In this document: positions 12,301 through 23,400 of the stretch, piece by piece
Position numbering within the stretch: the first letter of the stretch is position 1
Layout of the letters: each line of letters begins with the position of its first letter
From: Thalassia testudinum
Taxonomy: Eukaryota > Streptophyta > Magnoliopsida > Alismatales > Hydrocharitaceae
Assembly: GCA_037157565.1 (NCBI GenBank)
Contig: JAZHRO010000062.1
Coordinates: 7,936,001-8,000,000 of the forward strand
Length of the DNA stretch: 64,000 bases
Direction: 5' to 3'
Made by a program: the position numbers and the translations under genes
Notes under the pieces: model-generated
Seen by the model: the letters and a program-made list of their open reading frames with translations, nothing else
What the model was told of the DNA's origin: nothing
Database searches by the model: none

Positions 12301-13670
12301 AACCCAGCCCACATCCCTTACTCTCTTCCTATTTCAGATCAACTTTTGAATGAATCTCTTTTAGCAATTCACTCTATTGAGTTTTTTTGGTACATAGATA
12401 TCGTGAACTATCTTATTGCAGGCAATATTCCCGCGAATTTATCTAAAGACCAAAAACTCAAATTCATAGCAGAGGCTAAATTCTGCCTCTGGGACAATCC
12501 ATTGCTCTTTCCCATTGGAGCCAATCAAATCATCAAAAGATGCATCCCAGATTCTAAATTACTAGTGTGTTATCCTTTTGCCACAGTGATGCTTCTGGTG
12601 GTCATTTCTCAGGATGGAAAACCGTTGCAAAAGTTTTACAGTCGGGATTTTTCTGGCCAACTATTTTTAGAGATACACACGAGTACACCAAGTGCAATAA
12701 ACGATGACAGTCGATCAATTCTATGACCAGGAGAGACATGATGCCTCTCCAACCCATCATGGTTATAGAAGTGTTTGATGTTTGGGGCATCGATTTTATG
12801 GGCCCTTTTCCAAATTTGCTTGGCTTCAAGTACATATTGCTTGTTGTTGACTATGTCTTGAAGTGGGTCGAAGCCATCCTGATGAGACGGGCAGATATGA
12901 GACTGTCATTGCTTTCGTACGAGAATACATCTTTGCAAGCTTCAGAACACCCTACGCTCTGATTAGCGACGGGGGTAGCCACTTCATCCATGCCCACTTT
13001 AGGTCATTACTAAAGAAATACGAGGTACATCACCATATAGCCACCCCGTATCATGCACAGACTAATGGGCAGATTGAAGTGTCTAACTGTCAAATCAAGC
13101 TGATTCTCCAGAAGATGGTTAGGCTGGACAGGAAGGATTGGTCCGATAAATTAGTTGATGCACTTTGGGCATATCGAATCGACTACAAGGCCCCACTCGG
13201 AATGTCGCCAAATCGCATGGTATATGGTAAGGCCTGTCATCGTCCTGTCGAGCTGGAACACCATGCCTTTTGGGCAGCGTGAAAATGTAACCTTGACCTC
13301 GATGCGAGAGGTCATGAAAGGAAGCTCCAGCTCAGAGAATTAGAAGAAATCCGGTGGGAGGATTATGAGAATGCAGCAATACAAGGATAAGACCAAGGCT
13401 TGTCACGATCGCTACATCTGGAGGAAAGAATTCACCCCAACCAGTAGGTCTGGTTGTTTGATTCATGATTGAAACTCTTTGCAGGGAAACTCAAGTTCAA
13501 GTGGACTGGCCCATTCGTTGTGATTCACCCCTATCCTAATGGGGCGATCCAAATCATGGACCCAAAATCTGGGCATGTTTCTACAGTAAATGTGCCAGCA
13601 CCTCAACCCATTAATAGCCAAGGAGACTCCTCCAGCTGACGAAGTCATTCATCTTATCGAGGATGTGTGA
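12301..13670 (+). pseudogene. pol: Ath-1 pol: integrase (degenerate)
   Basis: Integrase inserts the cDNA into the host genome. The N-terminal HHCC zinc region (12540-12720) is scrambled by frame changes. The core is clear: IDFMGPFPN and VVDYVLKWVEAI in one frame, then after a shift near 12870 ISDGGSHF and NGQIEVSN, giving the D,D,E triad, then WAYRIDYKAPLGMSPNRMVYG. The frame shifts again at about 13280. The C-terminal part (PGKLKFKW-like) is just readable near 13480-13510. No chromodomain follows. Confidence 0.87.
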
Positions 13671-13894
13671 TTGAGTTTTCGCCCAACTAGAGGCGTTAAA
13701 CTCAGCATCTACCCGCATTCTTCATCACCTTATACATACTCGTTTTATACATAGCATATTTTTCTTTTAGCATATTTCCTTTATGCACATTGCATACTAT
13801 CAGGTTGGTCGGTGCTAAATGTTAAAATTTAGGAGCAATTCCAGTTGATTTCTACCCACGTAATCCTTGTCGTATTTATTTTCTTTTATATTTA

Positions 13895-13933
13895 TGCATG
13901 AGGACATGCAAGAACTTAGGCATGAGGGAGTAG
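13895..13933 (+). promoter_or_regulatory. Ath-1 hairpin plus internal polypurine-like block
   Basis: TGCATG-AGGA-CATGCA (13895-13910) is followed by TTAGGCATGAGGGAGTAG. Ath-3, Ath-4 and Ath-5 carry the same arrangement at the same place, with covarying stem bases. The G-rich block resembles the polypurine tract next to the 3' LTR. Confidence 0.6.
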
Positions 13934-14434
13934 ATATACAGTAAAATTGAAAAATTTTTTATGCTAACATTTAGGAAAACCTTGGAGCAGCAAGTTAAAT
14001 GTACGTTAGGATCCTAAATATATGAACAACCGACTCCACCTCCAATGCTCGCATTGGAGCTAGAAATCATCCGCAACAGTCATTCTCGACTCACCCGCTC
14101 ACCCTTTTGTTCTAAATTTAGGACCAAGCTGAATGTAACCCAATAAGGGAATTTATGAAGTACAAATGAAAGAGGTTACTTGTTTATAGCATATATACAT
14201 TGTACATTCATGAAATAAGATTATTTTTATCAAGAGAATGCATTAGGGATCTTATCCTCTAGTTGATTCCTATAATATAGAATCCAGTACAATTTTCACA
14301 CCCACACATAGAATTTGCAATGGATTCACGATGAAGACTGATAAACATCTCTAATCTATTGAGAAGAAGCAGTGCTTCTTTTCCTGAATACCTGGACAGT
14401 GTTTTGGGAGTCAGGCAGATTTTCTTCTAAAAAT

Positions 14435-15371
14435 CCACCAAATAGTGTGAGATGAGTAGAGAGTATTGGTGCTCTAAGATTAGTGCAAGGAATCTAGAAT
14501 TCTAGATAATTAGGTAATGATACTAAGAGAATAGTCATAGTTTCCACTCTCAGTTCCTGTGTATACATTTTGTGTGAAATATTGAGAGCCACCAATCAAG
14601 GCAAATACGTGGAGGGCGAGTTCTGATAAAACTAGGGCTAAGGTGGATGGTTGTGACCATTCTTTACAGAATCCTCGGCTGAAGGAGGGTACTAATGTTA
14701 AGGTCAGAAATACACCGTCCTATCTATCTTTCCCGATGTCGAGAGTAGGCACTTCCACCAAATAAGTCACCGAATGTCTCTTGAGTACCGGCAATCCTTA
14801 ATAATGCCTCCTCAATAAAATTCATGAATGTGTTGTTAGATTGTGTTGTGTTAGAAAACTTATATCAGAAAAAAAATTTAAAAAAAATGAAAAAATGAGA
14901 GAATGAGAAAAAAAAAGAGAAAGAAAGAAAAAAAAAACAAAGAAAAGAAAAAAAAAGAAAAAGCAGAAAAAGGGTTTACGAGTATCTAGTATTTATTGTA
15001 TTTGCATTGAGGCAATACCACCAAATAAAATTGAGATCCACCAAATACGGTCTTAACCCACTTTTTCTATGTTTCTGACCACCCGAATACTGGTTGAGGA
15101 ATTCTGACTTAGTGCTAGGGTTATTGAAACTCTATTAAAGTGTTAATGCCATGTGTGACCACCAAATACGGAATATGTGTAAATCTGGTGAGATTGTGAG
15201 CTCAAGAAAAGAAAAAGAAAAGAAAAGTAAAGAGAAAGAGAGAATGAGTATAAAGAAACCAAAGATAGCATAGTTTTTCTCGTCTTTCTCTGAGTGGAGT
15301 TAATAATTTGGGAATCTAGATTCTGCAGTACTATCTATATGTAGCACCAAATGAGACTGAGCCACCAAATA
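14435..15371 (+). repeat. Dispersed CCACCAAATA decamer, six exact copies
   Basis: Exact copies are at 14435, 14755, 15018, 15038, 15159 and 15362, all on the plus strand; a near copy (GCACCAAATG) is at 15344. Spacing is irregular (20 to 320 bp). A seventh exact copy lies in the Ath-2 LTR at 17791. Confidence 0.85.
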
Positions 15372-15699
15372 AACAACCATTTTCCTCAGACATTCTATAC
15401 CCAAGCTTAAAGCTGAGGTGGAATTCATAGAATATCTCAAATACCCTGAGGGAAAAAGTCAGCCTATCCCGCTAGAATTTTACTAGGGGTCAAGTACAGG
15501 CTTTAGAGGAAAATCAGGTTTTTCACTCGAATCCGTTGCAAAAGCTACATAGTTGCACTATCACGATTGTTTAGATTTCTAGATTTTAGGATGAACACGA
15601 AAAGGAAAAGAATCTCTAGTCATACACTTGATAAAAATAATCAATCCCTTAGGGAGCCTTCTATAAATAACTTAGTCTTGCATTTGCTAGAGACTAGCA

Positions 15700-15717
15700 A
15701 GATTTAGCATAGGGGTA
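15700..15717 (+). promoter_or_regulatory. Ath-1 polypurine tract
   Basis: Purine-rich AGCATAGGGGTA lies immediately before the 3' LTR TG, at the place where plus-strand DNA synthesis starts. The other elements have related tracts ending GGGGGTA or AAGGTA. Confidence 0.7.
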
Positions 15718-16783
15718 TGATTGCACAGCAATCATAGGTCTTGACCTAAATTAGGCTAGAACATAGCATAAGCTAATGTAATTCATGCATGCATATGCAT
15801 TACTTGCATTTGTACTGCTTTCCTTTAGCTATGCATGAAATAATGATATAATGTACTAATTAAGTGCATTATATAAATTGCAGGTAATAAGAAGCTTAGG
15901 AGCTAGATCTGAAGCTGGACCTAAAGCTAATGCTACATCAGAGCTAGAGCGGAAGATTAGAATAGAATGTAGTAGAGAAATAATGTAAAGAGTTGAAGAA
16001 TGTTATTCTATTAAGTAGAAGTAAAGCAATTAAATTATGAAGAACTTAGGTTCAATCCTAGCCCTAGGACAACCCTAGATGCCTTCCCAGTCCTTAGCCA
16101 CTCTTAAATTAGGTCACCATAGCCTATGAAGCCTTAAACCTCTAGTTCCAACTCTTATCTAGACATCCAGATAAGTGATTGGACATCCAGGACCCTTAGC
16201 CACAACCCGTACACCTCAAACCCAAGTCTGTAGTGTTATTAGACGTCCAGACACTTGGTCAGATGTCCAATTTCTATAGAATACCCAAGATAGAACCCTT
16301 AATCCCTCCTGACTCTGATTGGACATCTAGACAACAAGTCTGGACTTATGATTTTTGAGTATAAGTCGTCTAATACATTTATTGGACATCTGGAACTGTT
16401 CTCCAGTTCTTGTTTTGAAATTCAAGCCTTGATCTTGAGTTCCTAGGTCCCTAAACCTAATTCCAACCCCTTAGGAACCTAAATTAAGGTACCCTAACCC
16501 TAGTACACCACCTCTACACCCTTTTAAGAACCTAATTAGGTTCTCACTAAGCCCAATTGACTTAGATCATAGTCAATTACCATTTCCTAGTCAATTAGAC
16601 TCATAGAGTCAAATTGAGCTCAGATTTCAACCCACACAAGTCTAATTGGACTCAATGAGATTCCAATTGGCCTAAGCCCAACCTAATTGAGTTATTTCAA
16701 TCTCAATTAGGTTCACACTCATTCAATTACACTTGTGTTAAGTTTAATTGCATTTTCTCCTTAGCAAATTAGGGTTTGCAACC
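15718..16783 (+). repeat. Ath-1 3' LTR, left part only
   Basis: It starts TGATTGCACAGCAATC and aligns with 4024 onward. It is cut after GTTTGCAACC by insertion of Ath-2. The five bases before Ath-2 are CAACC; the matching right-hand duplication is not in the window. Confidence 0.88.
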
Positions 16784-18355
16784 TGATGAACACACATAAA
16801 TTCATGATAAATTGCTTATTTTTGATAGTTCCTAGGCTTAACATTGCATATCATGTTACAAATATTGCATAACATCCATTGCATGGCATTTAGGATAGTT
16901 GTATATTAATTCCTTCATTTTATATGGCCAGGGGGCAATGCGACATCCATACGGGTTTCGGATGGAAAATCTGATCGTACGGATGGATCTGGAGCGACAA
17001 TCGCAGTTCGGCATTGCGGGAATCATCTCGATCTGAGCACCGTAGCACCCTTTACAAGAAGAAGAAGATGGATGGCCCAAATGGCACCACATGGGGCCAA
17101 CCAGGCTGCCCAACACCGGCCAGCAGCACCGCACAACTCCTTCATCCACGCCCTTCAATCCTAGCCGTTGGATCAAGATCCAACGGCTAGGAAGTGGTTG
17201 CACCAAGCTGCTCCACATGACACAAGGGAAGGTTTGCCGCAATGGTTGGAGCGCTAGTTTGCAAAGGGGGGTGCAGGTTTGAATCCCCGCAACCCCTCCA
17301 ATTCATAATTGGGCGGGCACGTGGAGCGACAGCGCCAGCACAAGGCAACGCACGTGCGCACACGCATGACAGCGCATGGCAAGCGCACACACTGTAGGGC
17401 ACGTGCGGTCAGTGCACGTGATGAGCGGGGCAACGCGGCGTAGGTGCAAGGGCGGTTGGTGCCAGTTTTCAGCGACAGCTGGGCTGACCTATAGCGACGC
17501 TTATAGTTGTCGCTATTTCATTGTAAGCCAGCAGAGCCAGCTATGGGTCAGGGTGGAGGTGAGCTGTCTATAGCAACGTTTCCAGTGACGGTCTGGAGGT
17601 CGTTAAAGGTCCTTTAATCCATTTTTAGCCTCTTCTCCTCCACTATACAAGGACCTACACCCCTTCCCTTCCAAGCCATCTCTACCTACTCTACTCCCAC
17701 CTACTCCCAAGCTCTAGCAAGCCTAGCAACGCTCCATTAGAGCTTGTTCTCAAGCTCCCAAGGTGCCTATTAGTGTAGCGAACCTCTGCCCCACCAAATA
17801 CTCCTCCAACTTCCCATCTCCCTTCATAGGTCACCTTGGAGCTGTCCTCCCACCTCCATTCCGGTAGCAGATCAACTCCATTTTCTCACCTCCATTCTGG
17901 AGCTACGTCGAAGATTTCCTCAACCCGATGTCCTCCAGCATCTCACCTCTGTCGTCCCGCTCCTCACCTCCTTCGTCCGAGCTTCCACCAGGCACCGTCA
18001 TCTCACCGAATAGCCGATTCGGGGGATTTCCTCTCACCTCCCTCACTTGATATGCTTTCATAGTTTCTTGTAATTGACATTAGAAGTAATATATATCATA
18101 TATGTTCCACATCTCTATCTTGTGATATGTTTGCTTGTTTTCTTTTATTTCAAAAATACAAAAAAATAACAAAACCCCAAAATACCAAAAAGAAACAAAA
18201 CAAAGCGTGGTTTTCAAGTAAACGTTGCCTCCCTGTGTTCGACCTAGGACTCCGTTGGAGTTTCGGTATAAATTTTATTTGATCGGCGTGTTTTGCAAGT
18301 ACGACATTGGGTTACTTGTAACCTTGATTTCTAACACGCGAAACACGCCCGACCA
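16784..18355 (+). repeat. Ath-2 5' LTR (about 1.57 kb)
   Basis: It starts TGATGAACACAC and ends CGACCA three bases before the PBS. It is related to the Ath-4 LTR (TGATGTAAACATG; a similar GGAGCGACAATCGCAGTTC / GGATCTGATC region). It holds GC-rich DNA (17260-17460), a TAGCGAC/GTCGCTA inverted repeat (17492-17515), a weak TATA-like TATACAAGG at 17645, and one CCACCAAATA decamer at 17791. The end position is approximate. Confidence 0.75.
17492..17515. repeat. TAGCGAC inverted repeat in the Ath-2 LTR
   Basis: TAGCGAC and GTCGCTA arms flank a 10-bp loop, within ATAGCGACGCTTATAG. The Ath-4 LTR has a comparable inverted repeat at 34252-34283, again upstream of the TATA region. Confidence 0.65.
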
Positions 18356-18358
18356 TTT

Positions 18359-18376
18359 TGGCGCCATTGCCGGGGA
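18359..18376 (+). promoter_or_regulatory. Ath-2 primer-binding site (tRNA-Asp)
   Basis: TGGCGCCATTGCCGGGGA matches the tRNA-Asp complement at 17 of 18 bases; the single mismatch is G to A at a CpG. This is the best preserved PBS in the window. Confidence 0.9.
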
Positions 18377-18660
18377 GGCAACGGAATTTACTTTATTGTT
18401 TATTGTGCTTCTTTGCATTTACATAGCACTAACCCTACTTGTCTCTGATCTACTGTCTTGTAGGTACCCTAGCATGGAGATCCAAGTGTGGTAAATCGGA
18501 GTAAAGTGCGAGTAGAGTACTCTGCAAGTGTCCCCCACTTTCCCCCGCACTAGTTCATTTCGCCACAATCATAACCAAGACCTAATCTACTTAGGTGTTT
18601 GCATAAACCCTAGGATAGACTTTGTTTGCTATGTTTGCCACCTTCACCCATCTCACTCAC
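18377..18660 (+). other. Ath-2 leader, first part
   Basis: Non-coding sequence continuing from GGCAACGG after the PBS, including CCTAATCTACTTAGGTG and AAACCCTAGGATAG. It resembles Athila leaders in composition. Its junction with the following unexplained block is not sharp to the eye. Confidence 0.5.
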
Positions 18661-19479
18661 ACCTTATATAAAAAAAAAACAAAATGATATTTTTTGTGGG
18701 ACAAATCAATTTACACACTCTATACACCCACATTTGAGGAACATAATCGGACTTGATTTTTTTCATCTACTCAACTGGGCTTCCGACCTTTGGACCTGGT
18801 ATACGAATTCAACACATAAAAGAGTAGAAATCATATTAGGTTAACCATCTTTTTGTGTGCCTTGATCGGTGTTGCATTTTAGCCAATTGAGTGAATTATT
18901 TGAGCAGCACCACCTAATCTAAAAGAGGTTCATTTTCTAGCTGCCCCATAGGATTCAATAATTAGGTCAAGCCAGGTGAAATACGATTTGCAATGACTGT
19001 ATGATGAATGAATTATTATGATCATGTCGTTGCAATATAGTGTGTAATATAACATTAAAAATGTCGTATAGTGGTGAGTATGGGTGAGTACCAGTCATTA
19101 CAACCATTATTATCATTTGCTTATTTATCTAATTTTTACTAGTTTTGTTCCAGGTCGTTCACTGGGAGGCAATTTATTGAATTACATCGGTCACTCTTTG
19201 ATCTCAAAATTATCCTCTAATTCCAAAAAGAAACTTTACATCTTATTAAAGAATGAATGAATATAAAAATGGTTTGCCTACTTACTAAAAGTTAATTGTA
19301 ATGCTTGTAAAAATTAACTAAAAACAAGCACCAAACAATTTATTACTATACTAAAAACTATGTATTTATAAGTTATCCTATTAGTACTAACATAATAGTA
19401 TATAATACCTTATGATGCAATGGTGTAGAGACTTAACTTATCAGTTTGTTATTTATAGTAACATATACAGTAGTTTCAG

Positions 19480-19568
19480 TGACAGATATAAGCGTCGCTA
19501 AATCTCAGAAAACCCTATATACAACCTAAAGAAGCAAACTGAGGTCTTTAGCGACGTTTATAGTGTCA
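19480..19568. repeat. Foldback with TAGCGACG core
   Basis: The left arm TGACAGATATAAGCGTCGCT... (19480-19508) pairs with the right arm ending GCGACGTTTATAGTGTCA (19539-19568): about 29 bp with a few mismatches and a 30-bp spacer. TAGCGACG-type words are common in subterminal repeats of plant CACTA transposons, but no CACTA terminus is seen nearby. Confidence 0.6.
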
Positions 19569-19753
19569 TTTTATTATGTTAGTAATTATGTGGGTTTATT
19601 CATACAAATGTAATGGGCTATAGTGACGTTTCTTCTTCTCTTTTGTTTCTGCGTTATGTTTCGGCCTTAACAGAGTTTTCAAGTGCTGCGGCGAAGGGGA
19701 TTAAGCAACCGTCATTAGCTTTTATTATTCAATTTAAAATGTGCTTAATTTGC

Positions 19754-19818
19754 GGGCGTGCTTTTCGACGGATACGCTCCACCCAGAGGGCGGGACCTAA
19801 CCTCTACTAAGCACGCCC
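19754..19818. repeat. Inverted repeat GGGCGTGCTT / AAGCACGCCC
   Basis: Perfect 10-bp arms at 19754-19763 and 19809-19818 with a 45-bp interior. Confidence 0.65.
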
Positions 19819-19987
19819 TAACCTTTGATTAGGTAACTTAATTACGTTTTCATACTAAGCGCAGGGCCTCAGCCATGCGCCGCACACACTCACGCTCGAG
19901 CACCCGGCCCCACACATTCACATTTCAGATATAATGCTCAGACCACAGCTCAATGGGTAATCGGGTCGGAATATATAGGCAGTGTTT

Positions 19988-20127
19988 CGGGCGCCCCAGC
20001 GCCCGTGACGATTGCCTTGCCTATGGGACAAATTCATAATAAGGCGCTGCAGTCGATTTGCAGCGCACGATGTGGCGCTATTCCAGCTCCACATCGTGCG
20101 CTGGAAATCAGGCGCAGCTGCGCCTGA
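19988..20127. repeat. Cluster of GC-rich hairpins and a 20-bp palindrome
   Basis: Four structures lie in 140 bp: CGGGCGC/GCGCCCG (19988-20005); GCGCTGCA/TGCAGCGC (20044-20066); a perfect 15-bp pair CAGCGCACGATGTGG / CCACATCGTGCGCTG (20061-20103), which shares an arm with the previous one; and the perfect palindrome TCAGGCGCAGCTGCGCCTGA (20108-20127). No ORF spans them. Confidence 0.8.
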
Positions 20128-20149
20128 ACGCACTTTTGGCCCTCTATTT

Positions 20150-20880
20150 GGGGGCCATAAATTATTAAAAAAAATAAAATAAAATATGGTTAATAAAGTA
20201 TTTACATAATACTACATAATTGATTAATTAATTTTTAATTTTAAATATGTTTACTATACAAATAAATTCACTAAACTAGGCTGATTGTGCAAGTTGATTT
20301 AGGTGATTAAATAGTTAATTACTTATAAAATAATTAGTAAATGGTCTAATTGACCTTATACAGATTTAATTTACATACATAAGTATTTTATACATATTTT
20401 TATTGTATTTTTACAAATTTATTTCTATTTTATTTAAGTTAAGCTAGCTATTCTGGGCTGTTTAATTAAAACTAAGCTAACAGTAAACTATAATAGGTAT
20501 AATTATACTTTAAATAACTTAAATTACTTACTATATATATTAACCTAAGTCTATAGATTTATTTACTTAATTATAGCTCTAAATTATTAATTTAGCTAAT
20601 TAATCTATAATATAGCTACTAAATAAGTAAATATATCTCTGTCTCTGTATATATATACATAATTAAGTAAATACATATATAATAATTCAGTACTTATACA
20701 TATATTTACATAGATTACATATGTATATCGATTTATAGACAAGTTTATGCATTATTTACAGTATATCTATGTATCTCTATTTACATAATTAGGCTGTATA
20801 TTATAGTTATAATAGTATGGATATGTATATTTACAGTGTGAGAATTAAGTATATATAAGTAGGCTTTAGTAGGAAGTTAG
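20150..20880. other. Very AT-rich spacer
   Basis: Dominated by A/T with ATATAT runs and no coding frame. It separates two GC-rich hairpin zones and could be a matrix-attachment-like sequence. No specific feature is recognised. Confidence 0.5.
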
Positions 20881-20991
20881 GAAGAAGAGTTAATTAAGTT
20901 TTTATTTCATTTTAAACAGCAGCTAAGCTACTGTCAGAGAAGATGGGAAGAGAAGAGAATGTGCTGTTCAGGGTGTTTTGTTTAGCAGCAG

Positions 20992-21046
20992 CAGTGGCTT
21001 AAGCCACTGTCAAATGGGCTAACTGCTGCTGCAGTTAGTCCATTTG
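20992..21046. repeat. Adjacent palindrome and long hairpin
   Basis: CAGTGGCTTAAGCCACTG (20992-21009) is a perfect 18-bp palindrome. One base later, 21011-21046 forms a hairpin: CAAATGG/CCATTTG outer arms, CTAACTGC/GCAGTTAG inner arms, one G-T pair between them and a TGCT loop. Confidence 0.75.
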
Positions 21047-21809
21047 AAGAGGGGGATGTATTCACAGATGAGAGGGGAATTGTAGAGAAGAGGAGAATTT
21101 AGAGATGGAGGGAAATGTAGCTGCAAGTTGCAGCATGTTACTGTATAACTGGGAATAAGAGAAAATTCAAAACAAACTAAAAATTTTGAGAGTTGAAATC
21201 CAAATCTAATAAGGGTTTAAATCTCACGAAAATCACATAAGAATTCAGTTCAAATACCCAACAAGAAAAAGCCCTTATCAAAAGCATCATTTCTGATCAA
21301 AACAACAAATGGCATTGAGTTAGCTCTTCCTAATGCTATAGACAGCATGAAGGAGAACTTAACTCAATCAATTAAAACCAAAAACATACAATCCCAGTTT
21401 CTTGCAACCTTAAGGAGTACGGAGAACTCCTTAGGTTAGGAAATCACCATACAAAAATAATCATCAAAACAGGTGGTGTATGGCAGTTTTGAAATGGCAA
21501 AACAGACTAAGAATGCATTAAAGGAATTTATAAAAGCTTGCGAATGCATTCAGATCAAGGTAGAAACAGATTCATGAAAGGCTCTTCTGAGTTGTTCTCT
21601 GTCACCAGAGAACTTCTCAAAGTCCTTGCCCACAAGGAAAACCAAAATCCCTTCAATTTGTCAGATCTGTCACGGCAATCCAGAGAGCAAAATTCTTTAA
21701 AATCCATGTTAAAGTGAATCTGACAAACTGAGGCAATCAATCTAAAATAAAAGGGGCTTTTGTGAACACAAATGGGGTGAGTGAGAAGCCCCAAATGGTG
21801 CTTGTGACA

Positions 21810-21853
21810 CCAATTTCAGATCTGAGGAAGTACACCATCAGATCTGAAATTGG
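21810..21853. repeat. Perfect 16-bp inverted repeat
   Basis: CCAATTTCAGATCTGA (21810-21825) and TCAGATCTGAAATTGG (21838-21853) flank a 12-bp loop. Confidence 0.8.
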
Positions 21854-22174
21854 GTCCGGATGTGTGGGTGAATGATGAAAAATTTGTCGTTAAAAGAAAC
21901 ATAAATCAGAATTGGATGGTGGAAAAACAAAACATGAAGAGGGAGATAAATTGAACAATGAACAGATGATTCTTCCCCTCTGATCTAGACTAATCAGAGG
22001 AGGTGAGGGAGGGTATCTAATGCTAATTCTACTCCTAAGACTAATCTAAACTACAGCTAACATTAAACACTAACAATTAAAGCTAAATCTATTCTAAACT
22101 ACTGTAAACTACAACTAACACTAATTGTGCAGAATTAAAAACCTAAACTAAAAGGAAGAATGGGACCTATGGGT

Positions 22175-22330
22175 CCTTAGCCGGCGGCTAAGGAGGAAGA
22201 AAGGAGGAGGGTGACTCCAGCGGAGGGAAGAGTCTGCTAGTCAGACTCCAGGGTCGTCCTCAGGTGCTACGAAGTCCTTAGCGATGAGGAGGGTCGAGAG
22301 CAGGCGATGATTCCACAGCCGGTGGCTGTG
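22175..22330. repeat. Three short hairpins
   Basis: CCTTAGCC-GGC-GGCTAAGG (22175-22193), GAGTCTG-CTAGT-CAGACTC (22230-22248) and CACAGCC-GGT-GGCTGTG (22314-22330). All arms are perfect. The first and third share the form N-GCC-GGY-GGC-N. Confidence 0.75.
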
Positions 22331-22429
22331 AAATCAGGGGCTAGATGAGGAGGAGAGACTGGAGTGGACGAACTGATCGCTAAGAGATGTAGGAGGGAGC
22401 GATCCTTTGCGCACGACACCACTGAGGTG

Positions 22430-22438
22430 CTTAAATAG
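22430..22438 (-). promoter_or_regulatory. Possible leftward TATA box
   Basis: Read on the minus strand, GCTATTTAAGCACC lies upstream of a pyrimidine-rich leader-like stretch running to about 22150. It could drive a leftward transcript through the hairpin-rich zone. No recognisable protein follows. Confidence 0.3.
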
Positions 22439-22657
22439 CAGCTCAATGACTGGAATCACCGCAAGGGTGAGGATAATCAAATTCAAGCCGGCGGTGAGGA
22501 TGAGATGGGTAGAGCGCGCAGCGAGCTAAGAGGGAGATCTGACCGTTAGATGAGATCTGGGAAGAGAGGTGAACGCACGCACCGAATCGTGCGAAGGTTC
22601 CATTTGATTCCAGCCGCAGATCAAGATCAAAAGTGCGATGGACGGTCGAGAATGGCT

Positions 22658-22693
22658 GTGTTCTTCGCGCGCTACAGTGCGCGTGAAGAACAC
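22658..22693. repeat. Long hairpin near the possible promoter
   Basis: GTGTTCTTC/GAAGAACAC outer arms continue as GCGCGC/GCGCGT with one mismatch around a 6-base TACAGT loop: a 15-bp stem. Confidence 0.75.
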
Positions 22694-23400
22694 AACTTCT
22701 CGTTGAAATAAAGGGGAAATTTGCAGACGGACCCTTGAACGAAGGGGTAGAACATTTGTATGCAGGCCCATAAGTGAGAAGAATAGAAGCTGGAAGGGCC
22801 CTGCAGTCTTAAAAAAGGGTCCCTGCGGCTTGCAAAAAGGTCCAAAAAGGAGTTTTGAAGGGTAGAAATGTAATGCATGAAGGACCTAATTGTAATCTAT
22901 TTATTTCTAAGCCTAAATGATGTCCAATTGCTTTCAAATTTTTACATGTGCTTAATTGAACATTTAAGACATTGATTTTACTTCTGATTTGGCTTTTCAA
23001 ACTTGTTTATGTGTTCAATTGATGCATGGATCATCATTTATTCTTTTGTTTTCAGAGTATCTCACTTTTGTGACCTAATTATGAAGTTTTAACACACATT
23101 AAAAAGTTTTAGGTCTTTTCTTTAATTCCCACACTTAACCCTTTTTATATGTTAATTTGATATTGTTTTGCTTAGTGTCTAGCTTAATTTCAACCTTTTA
23201 GCCATGATGAGTAGCCACTCATCACCAGGCACTCCATATTTTTCTTGATTTCTAAAGGAAAATACTTGAACACGTGCTTTCAACAACAAACTTGGTTTGC
23301 CTCACAAAACTTGGTTGAAAACACTTAATATTTGAATCCTAAAAGCTACTAAGCAAGATTCGAATCTTAAAACTCACCTTATCATTAATAATCTTGCCTG

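Larger units (their letters stand above)
13671..15699 (+). other. Ath-1 3' non-coding region
   Basis: No envelope-like ORF is present. It begins with GAGGCGTTAAACTCAGC, the Athila post-pol motif also seen in Ath-3, Ath-4 and Ath-5. It then has a hairpin with a G-rich block (13895-13933), a dispersed CCACCAAATA decamer (14435-15371) and purine tracts at about 14870-14965 and 15205-15245. Confidence 0.75.
4024..16783 (+). mobile_element. Ath-1: Ty3/gypsy Athila-lineage retrotransposon, 3' LTR interrupted
   Basis: It has a 5' LTR (4024-6141), tRNA-Asp PBS (6144), leader, gag-pol remains (7656-13670), a 2-kb non-coding tail, a polypurine tract, and the first 1066 bp of the 3' LTR (15718-16783). 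The 3' LTR stops at GGGTTTGCAACC, where Ath-2 begins; in the 5' LTR the same words (near 5075) continue into CTAATTTGAG. The rest of the 3' LTR is not in the window. Lineage rests on the PBS, the ELKPLPDSLKYVFLG motif before RT, and the absence of a chromodomain. Coding capacity is lost to many stops and frameshifts. Confidence 0.9.
18661..23400. other. Unassigned insertion-like block in the Ath-2 leader
   Basis: Ath-1 needs about 1.5 kb between PBS and gag; Ath-2 has 5.5 kb. The extra 4 kb or so has no gag, pol or LTR similarity to anything else here. It has three parts: a GC-rich hairpin zone (19.4-20.13 kb), a very AT-rich zone (20.15-20.88 kb), and a gene-like GC-rich zone (20.9-22.9 kb) with a possible leftward promoter. 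I found no terminal inverted repeat or target duplication. It may be one DNA transposon or several fragments. Confidence 0.55.

Noticed and set aside
19000..19100. CACTA transposon terminus (TAGTG words)
   Set aside because: No CACTACAAGAAA-type end or paired terminus found; only subterminal-like words.
21555..21794. 79-residue minus-strand frame (MGLLTHPICVHKS...) downstream of a possible promoter
   Set aside because: No recognisable domain, no splice or codon evidence; kept only as part of the unassigned block.
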